Shown: positions 53,551 through 61,426 of the stretch, one piece after another | Position numbering within the stretch: position 1 is the stretch's first letter | Layout of the letters: each line of letters begins with the position of its first letter | Position numbers and translations under genes: made by a program | DNA from: JAKQHY01 sp034429475 | GTDB lineage: Bacteria; Chloroflexota; Anaerolineae; B4-G1; SLSP01 | Length of the DNA: 64,000 nucleotides | Direction of reading: 5' to 3' | Assembly: GCA_034429475.1 (NCBI GenBank) | Contig: DAOUGD010000159.1 | Coordinates: 1-64,000, forward strand | The notes under the pieces: generated by a model | The model's database searches: none | What the model saw: the letters and a program-made list of their open reading frames with translations, nothing else | What the model was told of the DNA's origin: nothing

Positions 53551-54621
53551 ATGCCGCCTTTGCTCAAATTCATCGTCCGCCGGCTGTTAGCCGTGCCTGT
53601 CACCTTGCTGATTATCACCGCGACACTGTACGGTATCCTGATGTTGGCGCCGGTGGAATTGCGCGCCGAGTTGTACATGCCCCGCAGCGCCTCCAACAAC
53701 CCCAATTACAACCCGGAACTGCTCAGGCAACAAATCATCAAGGAGCAACGACTTGACGATCCCTACCCCGTGCAATACCTCCGCTGGGTCGGAAACCTGT
53801 TCCGGGGGGATTGGGGCTGGAGTCCGGGGTTCCGCAGCGATGTTCTACCGGCGTTGCTGGCCCGGACGCCGGCCACCGCCGAGTTGACGTTGTACTCGGT
53901 GCTGCTGCTCGTTCCGTTGGGGATCATCGGGGGGGGCATCGCCGGAGCGCGGCCCGACCGCCCGGCAGATTACGGCTTCCGACTGCTGGCGTTCGTCGCT
54001 ACCGCCATGCCGCCTTTCATCCTGGCGCTGGTACTGCTGGCGGTCTTTTACGTCGGCCTCCACTGGTTTCCGCTGGGACGGTTGGGCATTTCTGAACAAT
54101 ATCTGGTCCAGGCACCGACTTTTAAATCCTATACCGGCCTGTTGACGGTGGACGGGCTGCTCAACGGGCAGCCTCACATCACCCTGGATGCTTTGCGGCG
54201 GCTAGTGCTTCCCTGCGTCACGTTGAGTATGGTGCATTGGGCCACGTTGGGACGCATTACCCGCGCCGCTATGATCGAAGAAATGACCAAAGATTACGTG
54301 ATGGCGGCGCGCGGCCGGGGACTGCGCCAACATTTCATCGTCTGGAGACACGTGCTGCACAATGCGATGCTCCCCGCGCTAAACAGTATCGCCTTGTCCG
54401 CCGCTTCTCTCATCATGGGAGTCTTCGTCATCGAAGTGGTCTTCACCATCCCCGGGGTGTCAGAACTCATCGTCGCTTCCGCGCGCGGCGCGCCAGACCT
54501 GCCTATGGCAATGGGATTTGCACTCTACAGTGTGGGGCTGGTGCTGCCGGTGATGCTCATTCTGGACGTGGTCCAGGCGCTCGTGGACCCGCGCGTGCGC
54601 GAAGGGGTACATGATCAATGA
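53551..54621 (+). CDS. ABC transporter permease, OppB/DppB type (second set)
   Basis: 356 residues, six helices, starts MPPLLKFIVRRLLAVPVTLL. EAA loop YVMAARGRGLRQHFIVWRHV, then LHNAMLPALNS. The long extracytoplasmic loop after helix 1 contains LFRGDWGWSPGF, a family signature. Paired with the next gene by a 4-bp overlap. No binding protein or ATPase lies nearby, unlike the complete set at 27.7 kb; it may share those ATPases. Confidence 0.9.
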   Translation: MPPLLKFIVRRLLAVPVTLLIITATLYGILMLAPVELRAELYMPRSASNNPNYNPELLRQQIIKEQRLDDPYPVQYLRWVGNLFRGDWGWSPGFRSDVLPALLARTPATAELTLYSVLLLVPLGIIGGGIAGARPDRPADYGFRLLAFVATAMPPFILALVLLAVFYVGLHWFPLGRLGISEQYLVQAPTFKSYTGLLTVDGLLNGQPHITLDALRRLVLPCVTLSMVHWATLGRITRAAMIEEMTKDYVMAARGRGLRQHFIVWRHVLHNAMLPALNSIALSAASLIMGVFVIEVVFTIPGVSELIVASARGAPDLPMAMGFALYSVGLVLPVMLILDVVQALVDPRVREGVHDQ

Positions 54622-55556
54622 CGCAACTCCGCCGCTTCCTCACCCATTGGCAAAATCTGCTGGCCCTCCTGATCATTGGCGGTTACGTATTCGTCGCGCT
54701 GGCCGCGCCGTGGTTAGCCCCCCAGGCAGACCCCGCCCACCCCACCGCAATGCGGCTCTTTCCCGGCGTCCGTCCGTGGGCGTTGCACGTACCGCGCCCG
54801 CCCAGCTCTGCGGCGCTACTCGGCACAACGCCCGGTGGGTGGGACATCTACTACAGCCTGATCTGGGGCATATGGCCGGCGCTGCACTTCGGGCTGCTCA
54901 CGGCCGGATTCACGGCGGGATTTGGGGTGATTGTGGGGGCTATCAGCGGGTACGCCGGCGGCGCGGTCAACCGCCTACTGATGCGCGTCACCGACGCCTT
55001 TCTCACCTTCCCGGCCATTGCCGGTATTTTTCTCTTTCGGTACATTCTGACGCCAGCAACCCCGGACGCGCCCCCCAACCTCTTGGAGGCGGTCTGTGAT
55101 TTCTTGCAGATCGATCCGGCGATGCTGGCATTGATCGCTTTTTCGTGGATGCCCTACGCGCGGCTCATCCATGCCAACATGCTCACGCTGAAACAAACGG
55201 AATACGCGATGGCGGCCAAGACCACCGGGGCGAGACCGCTGCGGATCATCTTCCGTCACTTGCTACCCAACGCCATCGCGCCGGCCATTGTGCTGGCAGC
55301 GCGAGACGTGGGGGGGATGGTCATTCTGGAGGCTGCGTTTACCTTCATTGGGATTGGCGCAGGACTGCCGTGGGGGATACTGTTGGTGACCGGGCGCGAC
55401 TGGATTATCGGCGTTGGCGGCAACCCTTTTACGCACTGGTGGGTCTTCGCGCCGGCGACTCTGGCGCTCATCCTGTTCAGCATCGGGTGGAATTTATTGG
55501 GGGATGGACTCAATACGTTGTTGAATCCTCATTCGCTCAGACGGCGCAAAGGGTAG
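54618..55556 (+). CDS. ABC transporter permease, OppC/DppC type (second set)
   Basis: 312 residues, six helices. EAA loop YAMAAKTTGARPLRIIFRHL followed by LPNAIAPAIV. The N-terminal helix LLALLIIGGYVFVALAAPWL and the AAPWLAPQADP end are typical of OppC. Overlaps the previous gene (ATGA). Shorter than OppC of the first operon (343). A hairpin follows 13 bp after the stop. Confidence 0.9.
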   Translation: MTQLRRFLTHWQNLLALLIIGGYVFVALAAPWLAPQADPAHPTAMRLFPGVRPWALHVPRPPSSAALLGTTPGGWDIYYSLIWGIWPALHFGLLTAGFTAGFGVIVGAISGYAGGAVNRLLMRVTDAFLTFPAIAGIFLFRYILTPATPDAPPNLLEAVCDFLQIDPAMLALIAFSWMPYARLIHANMLTLKQTEYAMAAKTTGARPLRIIFRHLLPNAIAPAIVLAARDVGGMVILEAAFTFIGIGAGLPWGILLVTGRDWIIGVGGNPFTHWWVFAPATLALILFSIGWNLLGDGLNTLLNPHSLRRRKG

Positions 55557-55569
55557 GCCCTTGCAGATA

Positions 55570-55616
55570 CGTGAAACGTGATGATTTCACTATAAAAGTC
55601 TCACGTTTCACGTTTT
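55570..55616 (+). terminator. hairpin of ACGTGAA units, possible terminator
   Basis: Perfect 12-bp stem CGTGAAACGTGA / TCACGTTTCACG, 19-nt loop, then TTTTGC. The units are repeat-like, so it may be a repeat serving as terminator after the permease operon. Confidence 0.6.
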
Positions 55617-55672
55617 GCTCATACCGCCAATCAACGAAAAATCACTCTTTTTGTCGGCCTAATGCCCCCTCA

Positions 55673-56479
55673 TCATACGCCGGGACGACGCCCACTATAG
55701 ACGATCGTCTGGCTGTCCTTTGTCGCAGGGGCATCGGTGTAGTCGCCATAGGTTATGATGTCCTCAAATCCGGCGCGCTCGAGCATCATGAAAAATTCAT
55801 AGTGAAAGTACCACCGCAGGAAATGCGCGTGGACTTCGGAGCGCACACATTTCCCAGCTACATACAGGTCATACCGCCGTTTTGACAGCAGCACTTGCTC
55901 GAAGAGATCCACGGATTCTGACCACAGGGTAGTGACGACCTCCCCTTCTGCCTCTCGACGGGGGATGGGGTCCCAAAGTATCGGATGTTCGACATCCTGA
56001 CAGGTCGCCCCTTGCGTAACTTCCGGCGGCACAGCCAGCTCAAGCAGCAATTCGCCGCCGGGAACAAGGTGACGCCAGAACCGCTGTAATGTGGCGAGCG
56101 CCTGGTCTCGATCGGTGATGATCTGGAACGTGCAATTCGCAACGTAGATCGTCCCATACTGGTGAGGGATGTCGCACGCTTCCATCGGTTGGTGGTAAAG
56201 CGCGAGGCGAATTCCCTGCGCTTCTGCCGCTTTCTCGGCAAGGCTCAGGGCGTCGCCCGAAATATCCGCGCCGTGAACCTCCAGGCCGCGCGCAGTCAAC
56301 GGGAAAATATGCCGTCCCGTCCCGCAGGCCTGGTCGAGCGTCAGCCCGCCATTGGCGCGGATCCGACGCTCATAGAACGCCAGTTCGTCGGCAGGGACGC
56401 CATCGTTCATGCAGGCATAGAGCATTTCCGCAGCAAGGCGGTTCCAACCCTGGCTCAAATCGTAAGTTTCTTCGGACAT
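55673..56479 (-). CDS. class I SAM-dependent methyltransferase
   Basis: 268 residues. Motif I TLDQACGTGRHIFPL (near 45-59), then VHGADISGD (motif II acidic residue) and YVANCTFQIITDRDQA. The fold continues with ELLLELAVPPEV. The target is unknown. The frame extends to 56551, but GGGGGAG 8 bp before ATG 56479 decides the start. Last in an operon of four; the preceding gene encodes another methyltransferase-like protein. Confidence 0.85.
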   Translation of the reverse strand: MSEETYDLSQGWNRLAAEMLYACMNDGVPADELAFYERRIRANGGLTLDQACGTGRHIFPLTARGLEVHGADISGDALSLAEKAAEAQGIRLALYHQPMEACDIPHQYGTIYVANCTFQIITDRDQALATLQRFWRHLVPGGELLLELAVPPEVTQGATCQDVEHPILWDPIPRREAEGEVVTTLWSESVDLFEQVLLSKRRYDLYVAGKCVRSEVHAHFLRWYFHYEFFMMLERAGFEDIITYGDYTDAPATKDSQTIVYSGRRPGV

Positions 56480-56547
56480 AAGGCTTCTCCCCCATAAAAC
56501 TGGAATCAATCCCGCTATCTCCTGGATAGCTTTTCCATGTCGGTCTC

Positions 56548-57345
56548 TCATCTCTTTTTGACGGGATACCCTACCAGGTAGGTGAATACGAATAGCGGCG
56601 TTCCCGTGGACGCTTGCCCGGCCTCCCAGGTGTAATCGTTATGGGGGAACGTTCCGATCAACTCCTTCAATTCCTGAACCGAATATACTCTCAGGAGCGA
56701 TACGATCCCATCCCAACACGTCGCCAATGGAACGAGAGGGATGAGATACGTCCAGAAAAAACGGGAGAAGGTGCGCGGTTTGATGAAGGGCGTGACCACG
56801 AAGTAGCCTAACAGAGTCATCAAAGGCGCCAACAACAAAAGGAAAAGCCCCAAGGGAGGCTTCAGGCTGGCGTCGAAAATGCCTATTGCCACCTTTTTCT
56901 CAACCGCGTCCTGTAAAATGCTCCTGGCTTGTTCGGGCCGGAAATGGTGAAACCCCTCAAAGAGCGTGCGCATCCCCTTCAGGTGCGCAGGGACTTCCAT
57001 AGCATCCACCGGCTCGGCGAGATAGCGGATCCCCTGCCGCGAAGTCTCCGACCACTTTTGAATCGCTGCGGGATCGGGGTATTTGTCGGTGAGGTTGATC
57101 TTGAGCGACAATCCCGCCTGGTTGAATTCCTCCTGCAACCGCACCCACGGCCCGCTGCCGCCAGAACACAAGTCCACAATCTCCATCGTTTGGGCATGAT
57201 CCAGCGCCTTTTTGAACAGCGGGATCAGGTGCTTGTGCCCCGATCCAAGCGTCGCCGCAAACTGCAAGTAATCGGTCTGGATGCGCCGAAAGGTCTGCGG
57301 ATACCAGGGCAGGTCCATAAACTCAAACAGGTGAATGTGTCGCAT
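56548..57345 (-). CDS. methyltransferase-like protein with membrane-spanning C-terminal part
   Basis: 265 residues. Glycine-rich motif IVDLCSGGSGPW (near 56-67) and NLTDKYPDPAA are SAM-binding-like. Two long hydrophobic helices lie near 170-195 (LGLFLLLLAPLMTLLGYFVV) and 205-225. The start is at ATG 57345 since the extended frame would overlap the next gene; the ribosome-binding site is weak. A membrane-bound methyltransferase is likely but the substrate is unknown. Starts 20 bp after the GNAT fusion. Confidence 0.7.
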   Translation of the reverse strand: MRHIHLFEFMDLPWYPQTFRRIQTDYLQFAATLGSGHKHLIPLFKKALDHAQTMEIVDLCSGGSGPWVRLQEEFNQAGLSLKINLTDKYPDPAAIQKWSETSRQGIRYLAEPVDAMEVPAHLKGMRTLFEGFHHFRPEQARSILQDAVEKKVAIGIFDASLKPPLGLFLLLLAPLMTLLGYFVVTPFIKPRTFSRFFWTYLIPLVPLATCWDGIVSLLRVYSVQELKELIGTFPHNDYTWEAGQASTGTPLFVFTYLVGYPVKKR

Positions 57346-57365
57346 AGTCCACAACCTCGTCGTAA

Positions 57366-58220
57366 CTACTTTGTGCTCCGACACTTTTCCAGACTTTGCT
57401 GCATTTCCCGGCAGCGGTTGTGCCACAGCACTTCATAGTCCTCCGGCGAGATAATTCTATCTTTCAGGCCGGCAATGGTGAAAATGCCCTCCGTTTTGCA
57501 CCATTCCACGCAGATTCTATAGGCATCCCAATCCAGGTCATCCTCATCCCAGAACACCCTGACCTCTGGAAGTCCGCTCAAGAAGACGGCCAAAGCCCTG
57601 GTGTGACCGTCTGTGAAGATCACGTCGCCATCCAGCGCTTTCACCGGGATGGGATCAAGCGAGTCAGGGTTTGGTGGATCAAATCTCTCCATCACATAAG
57701 CCAGTTTGCCTGAACTGACGAGCAGTTGGCTGGGCTGAATTTCGTCCAGGCTTTTCAGGAATACGCCCAGGTCTTTTTCCATGTGGATGACGGGCAGTGG
57801 AATCCCATTCAAGTCGTTATCAAGGCGTTTCACAATGGCGTACCCCAACTTTTGATAAAATCCCTGCGCCGATAATCCTGACAACAGAAACACCTTCTTG
57901 AGGCGGCGTTGTCTGGCAGAATCTTCAATAGCGCGCATGAGGCCCTTCCCAACGCCTCTTCTGTGCAACGCCACCTCAACGAAGACATTTCGCACCCGGT
58001 CGCAGTCAAGCGTGGCCGTGCCAACAATCTTATCCCCCACCGTGCTTACCAGCGTTAGTTGTTGCCCGGCCAGTTCGATCAACTTTTCGAGGGTGTACGA
58101 TGGGATTAGGGCTTCGATGGCTTCTGGGGAATAATCCTGGCTGTTGACCTGCCGCAAATTCTGGATGATTAATCTGCTCAGGCTCTCAGCGTCTTCAGGC
58201 ACAAAGCTTCTTATGATCAT
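57366..58220 (-). CDS. GNAT acetyltransferase fused to a ParB/Srx-like domain
   Basis: 284 residues. N-terminal GNAT domain (about 1-145) with RNVFVEVALHRRGVGKGLM (acetyl-CoA loop) and GFYQKLGY. C-terminal half (about 155-284): IQPSQLLVSSGKLAYV, then PIPVKALDGDVIFTDGHTRA, the DG-x-TR motif of ParB/sulfiredoxin-fold domains. It ends in a helical stretch (WCKTEGIFTIAGL). TTG 58232 overlaps the upstream stop, but ATG 58220 better fits a GNAT start. Function unknown. Confidence 0.8.
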   Translation of the reverse strand: MIIRSFVPEDAESLSRLIIQNLRQVNSQDYSPEAIEALIPSYTLEKLIELAGQQLTLVSTVGDKIVGTATLDCDRVRNVFVEVALHRRGVGKGLMRAIEDSARQRRLKKVFLLSGLSAQGFYQKLGYAIVKRLDNDLNGIPLPVIHMEKDLGVFLKSLDEIQPSQLLVSSGKLAYVMERFDPPNPDSLDPIPVKALDGDVIFTDGHTRALAVFLSGLPEVRVFWDEDDLDWDAYRICVEWCKTEGIFTIAGLKDRIISPEDYEVLWHNRCREMQQSLEKCRSTK

Positions 58221-58228
58221 GGTCTTGC

Positions 58229-58879
58229 TCAATAGTCAAACAGAGCAACGATTTCACTAGCTAACCCGACACACGCTTTACCACAATCAATAAAGTACTC
58301 CATACGATTGGGCACGGGGGCGAGCGCCTTTTTAGCCTGCTTTGTGAGTCGCCACAAGTTTTGGGCAAAACTCCACTTATTTGACCGGGGCATCTTATCC
58401 CAGCGCTCGGCGCCAATCCTATCGGCATACCAGCGCAGATCGTCAATAACGGTAAACAATCGCCGCGCCTCATCCTTGGCGGGCTGTTCGAGCTGTACCA
58501 GCGCGTGATAGGCGGCCTCTAACTGTTCCAACATGGCGGGTACACTGGGACGCGGCTCTGGTTCAACGATGGCGGTAACTCTGCCGAGAATGTCTTGCGC
58601 ACTGACCCACCCATTGACTTTGCCCAAGCTGTTGACGATCAAAAACTGATCGCCCTGAATGTCGCCCACCAGATGGAAGATGTCCCCTTTGTGCCATCTG
58701 ACGAGCACGCGATCTCCCACCTGGATTTCGCCAGGGTCAGTAATAGGCGACATAGTGAGCGTTTGCCCGTGTTTAATCGCTTCCCGCATCGAGGCCAGGT
58801 CGCCGCCATCGGGTATGGTCCAGGTGAAGGATTTACCTTCTCTGAGAGCTTCAAGCAAAGGGTCTTTGTGTTTAACCAT
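58229..58879 (-). CDS. S24-like fold fused to a DinB-like helical domain
   Basis: 216 residues. N-terminal part (about 1-105) has GDRVLVRWHKGDIFHLVGDI and FLIVNSLGKVNGWVSAQDIL, resembling the beta fold of S24/S26 peptidases but with no visible Ser/Lys dyad. The C-terminal part (about 115-210) is helical with SNKWSFAQNLWRLTKQAKKA, like DinB/DUF664. GAGAGG touches ATG 58885 and is 6 bp before ATG 58879, so the latter is chosen. First gene of the four-gene operon. Confidence 0.6.
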   Translation of the reverse strand: MVKHKDPLLEALREGKSFTWTIPDGGDLASMREAIKHGQTLTMSPITDPGEIQVGDRVLVRWHKGDIFHLVGDIQGDQFLIVNSLGKVNGWVSAQDILGRVTAIVEPEPRPSVPAMLEQLEAAYHALVQLEQPAKDEARRLFTVIDDLRWYADRIGAERWDKMPRSNKWSFAQNLWRLTKQAKKALAPVPNRMEYFIDCGKACVGLASEIVALFDY

Positions 58880-59002
58880 TGACATCCTCTCGGTGCGATT
58901 AGGCCAGTCTGAATTGAATTGCTGCGAGAGTATACCGAGAACCGCAGCCCGAAACGGCAGGGAGGGTCAGATTGTTAGAAATGATCGTTCTGGAGCAAGA
59001 AA

Positions 59003-59374
59003 CTACTTCAAAACATACTGCGCCAGGATTTTTTGAACACCCACAATATCGGTCCCCCGCTTGAATTCACGCTCAATGGGCGTCATATTGCCGGAAATAT
59101 AAATCTTCATTTCAGCATCCATATCAAAGCTGCCGGCCGTTTCTACTGAAAAGTGACTGATAGAGCGATAAGGAATGGAGTGATACTCCGCTTTCTTACC
59201 AGTGAGACCCTGTTTATCCACCAGGATGAGCCGCTTATCCGTGAAAACGAAAAGGTCACGAATAACTCGAAACGCTTTAATTAAGCCCTCGCCTTCAACC
59301 AGGATGGCATCTAAATCTTTCTGTAGACTCTTGATATCAACCTCTGATGCGTTTCCAAAAAGCCCTTGAAGCAT
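59003..59374 (-). CDS. bacterial PH-domain protein (bPH_1 type)
   Basis: 123 residues, a single pleckstrin-homology-like fold. DLFVFTDKRLILVDKQGLTG (near 41-60) and IPYRSISHFSVETAGSFDMD (near 68-87) are the family pattern (PF08000). These proteins are cytoplasmic, form oligomers and have unknown role. The open frame starts at 59479, but GGAGG lies 7 bp before ATG 59374, which is chosen. Monocistronic. Confidence 0.82.
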   Translation of the reverse strand: MLQGLFGNASEVDIKSLQKDLDAILVEGEGLIKAFRVIRDLFVFTDKRLILVDKQGLTGKKAEYHSIPYRSISHFSVETAGSFDMDAEMKIYISGNMTPIEREFKRGTDIVGVQKILAQYVLK

Positions 59375-59486
59375 AATATCCTCCATTTGCGCGATAGTTT
59401 TTACCCGGCTAGAGTCATTATATACTCGCCCCCCACCCCCGTCAACGCAAGAACCTTGCCTCCCAAATCTAAAATCCAAAATCGCC

Positions 59487-59514
59487 TTGACACTATTCCG
59501 CTTTATGTTAAAAT
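59487..59514 (+). promoter_or_regulatory. promoter for tRNA-Glu
   Basis: Perfect TTGACA, 16 bp, TAAAAT; predicted start near 59521, 4 bp before the tRNA. Confidence 0.75.
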
Positions 59515-59524
59515 CTTTCTTGTT

Positions 59525-59598
59525 GCCCCCATCGTCTAGTCTGGTCAGGACACAGGCCTTTCAAGCCTGGCACATGGGTTCGAATCCCGTTGGGGGCA
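59525..59598 (+). tRNA. tRNA-Glu (UUC)
   Basis: 74 nt. Acceptor GCCCCCA / TGGGGGC, D stem GTCT/GGAC, anticodon stem CAGGC/GCCTG with loop CTTTCAA, so anticodon TTC reads GAA. T arm ATGGG-TTCGAAT-CCCGT, discriminator A. CCA is not encoded in full (only ACA follows). Confidence 0.97.
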
Positions 59599-59728
59599 CA
59601 CTTTCTAGGGCGGGGCGCGCCCGAAGTCACGCCGGGGGTAGGTCACCTCGGAAGCGGTATCCACCGCCCGCCACCAAACAACTTTATCCATCCCGGCGCT
59701 ATGCCCGTGGAATGTATGTTTAACAGCC
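59599..59728 (+). other. GC-rich structured spacer in the tRNA transcript
   Basis: 130 bp between tRNA-Glu and its terminator. Contains short inverted pieces (GGCGCGCC, AGGTCACCT, GGGCGG...CCGCCC). No tRNA cloverleaf, SRP or other known RNA motif is recognised. Either a processed trailer or an unassigned small RNA. Confidence 0.3.
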
Positions 59729-59759
59729 AACGGCCCGGCCTAGCACCGGGCCGTTTTGC
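59729..59759 (+). terminator. intrinsic terminator after tRNA-Glu
   Basis: Perfect 10-bp stem AACGGCCCGG / CCGGGCCGTT, 7-nt loop, then TTGCT. Weak T-tract, so read-through into the RNase J gene is possible. Confidence 0.8.
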
Positions 59760-59779
59760 TTGAATGGAGTACCCCTCAA

Positions 59780-61426
59780 ATGGAAAAACTACAGATTATC
59801 CCCCTCGGCGGCTTAGGCGAAGTCGGCAAGAATATGCTGGCCCTGGAATACGGGCGCAACATCCTGGTGGTGGACGCCGGCATTATGTTCCCCGAAAGCG
59901 ACATGCCCGGCGTGGATTACATTATCCCCGATTACAGCTATTTGCGCGGCAAGGAAGACCGGCTGCGCGGCATCGTCATCACGCACGGCCACGAAGACCA
60001 CATCGGCGCGCTGCCTCACTTCTTGCAGGACTTTAACGCGCCGGTGTATGCCACCAAACTCACGCGCGGCCTGATCGAGGTGAAACTGTCCAGCAACCTG
60101 CAAAAGCGCGTCAAGCTACAAACGATGGAACCGGGCGACGTGGTCCATCTCGGTCCATTCGAGGTCGAACCGTACCACGTCTGCCACAGCATCCCCGACT
60201 CGGTGGGCCTGGGCATCACCACGCCCGTCGGCCTGATCGTCCACAGCGGGGATTATAAGCTGGATCACACGCCGGTGGACGGTTGGCCGACCGATCTGGC
60301 GAAGCTGGCGGAATTCAACCAGCGCGGCGTGCTGGCGCTGCTGGCCGACAGCACCAACTCGGTCAACGCCGGCTCCACCCCCTCGGAACGCACGCTGACA
60401 ACGGCGTTGGAGGACGTGTTCCGGGGCGCCAAGGGCCGCGTGATTGTCGCTACCTTTGCCTCGCTGATCTCGCGCATCCAGCAAGTGGTGGAAGTTGCGC
60501 AGCGGTTTGGGCGGAAGATCGCCGTCGCCGGTTCAACAATGGTGAAGAATATCAAGATGGCCCGCAAACTGGGCTACCTTGACATCCCTGACGACGCGAT
60601 TCTCTCTTTGCAAGACATCAATCGCCTTCAACCGTCCCAGGTTGCCATCCTGGCGACCGGCTCGCAGGGCGAACCCAGCTCTATTCTGGGCCGCCTGGCG
60701 CTGGGACGCCATCCCGCGCTGCGCGTGACGCCGGGGGATACAATTGTGTTATCGTCGCACACCATCCCCGGCAACGAGGAGACGGTCAACGCCGTCATCA
60801 ACCGGCTGTTCCAGCGCGGCGCCAACGTGGTCTACCACCCCGTGGCGCCGGTGCATGTCTCCGGCCACGCCAGCCAGGAAGAGCAGAAGATGTTGCTGAG
60901 CGTCGTGCGTCCCAAGTTCTTCGTGCCCGTCCACGGCGAACTGCGCCACCTGAAGCAGCACGCCGTGTTGGCGCAGGAAGTAGGGCTGGCTCGGACGGAC
61001 ATCGCCGTCGTCGAGAACGGCTACATGCTGCGCTTTTCTGCGGATACGATGGAGATCGGCGAGCGCATCCCCGGCGGGTACGTCTTCGTGGATGGCAATT
61101 GGGTCGGGGACGCGGTCAGCGCGCAAGTGATCCGGGAACGGGATACGATAGCGGCTTCGGGCGTGCTCAGTGTGGTGTTCTGCTACGCGCGCGGCGCGGT
61201 CGTCGGCGCCCCGCACATCACGGCGCGGGGCGTGGCCTCGGGACAGACGATGACGGCCATGACCGACGACGTCGCGCGCCTGGTGCGGCGCACGGTGCAG
61301 ACCGCCGGCGCGACCCAACCGCAGGATCAAATGGAAGCCGCCGTGCGGCAAGCCGTTTCCGACTTCTTCTATCAGGAAGCTCGCAACCGTCCCGAAATTC
61401 TCGTGACGGCTCTCCCGATCAGTTGA
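59780..61426 (+). CDS. rnj: ribonuclease J
   Basis: 548 residues. Metallo-beta-lactamase motif THGHEDHIGALP (H69, H71, D73, H74), beta-CASP region LADSTNSVNAGSTPSE and VATFASLISRIQQ, LSSHTIPGNE, and C-terminal HGELRHLKQHAVLAQE. RNase J combines 5'-3' exo- and endonuclease activity in mRNA turnover and rRNA maturation. Start ATG 59780 rather than the TTG at 59756, which lies in the terminator. Overlaps the next gene by 4 bp (TTGA). Confidence 0.95.
   Translation: MEKLQIIPLGGLGEVGKNMLALEYGRNILVVDAGIMFPESDMPGVDYIIPDYSYLRGKEDRLRGIVITHGHEDHIGALPHFLQDFNAPVYATKLTRGLIEVKLSSNLQKRVKLQTMEPGDVVHLGPFEVEPYHVCHSIPDSVGLGITTPVGLIVHSGDYKLDHTPVDGWPTDLAKLAEFNQRGVLALLADSTNSVNAGSTPSERTLTTALEDVFRGAKGRVIVATFASLISRIQQVVEVAQRFGRKIAVAGSTMVKNIKMARKLGYLDIPDDAILSLQDINRLQPSQVAILATGSQGEPSSILGRLALGRHPALRVTPGDTIVLSSHTIPGNEETVNAVINRLFQRGANVVYHPVAPVHVSGHASQEEQKMLLSVVRPKFFVPVHGELRHLKQHAVLAQEVGLARTDIAVVENGYMLRFSADTMEIGERIPGGYVFVDGNWVGDAVSAQVIRERDTIAASGVLSVVFCYARGAVVGAPHITARGVASGQTMTAMTDDVARLVRRTVQTAGATQPQDQMEAAVRQAVSDFFYQEARNRPEILVTALPIS

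Noticed and set aside
59599..59660. Second tRNA after tRNA-Glu, suggested by GCCACCA near 59670
   Set aside because: No D arm, anticodon arm or TTC loop can be folded.
59487..59723. 78-codon open frame across tRNA-Glu
   Set aside because: It starts in the promoter and reads through a complete tRNA; no ribosome-binding site.
61099..61422. Upstream extension of the GT4 open frame
   Set aside because: It lies inside the RNase J gene in another frame and translates to Arg/Gly-rich residues without homology; the GT-B fold begins after 61423.
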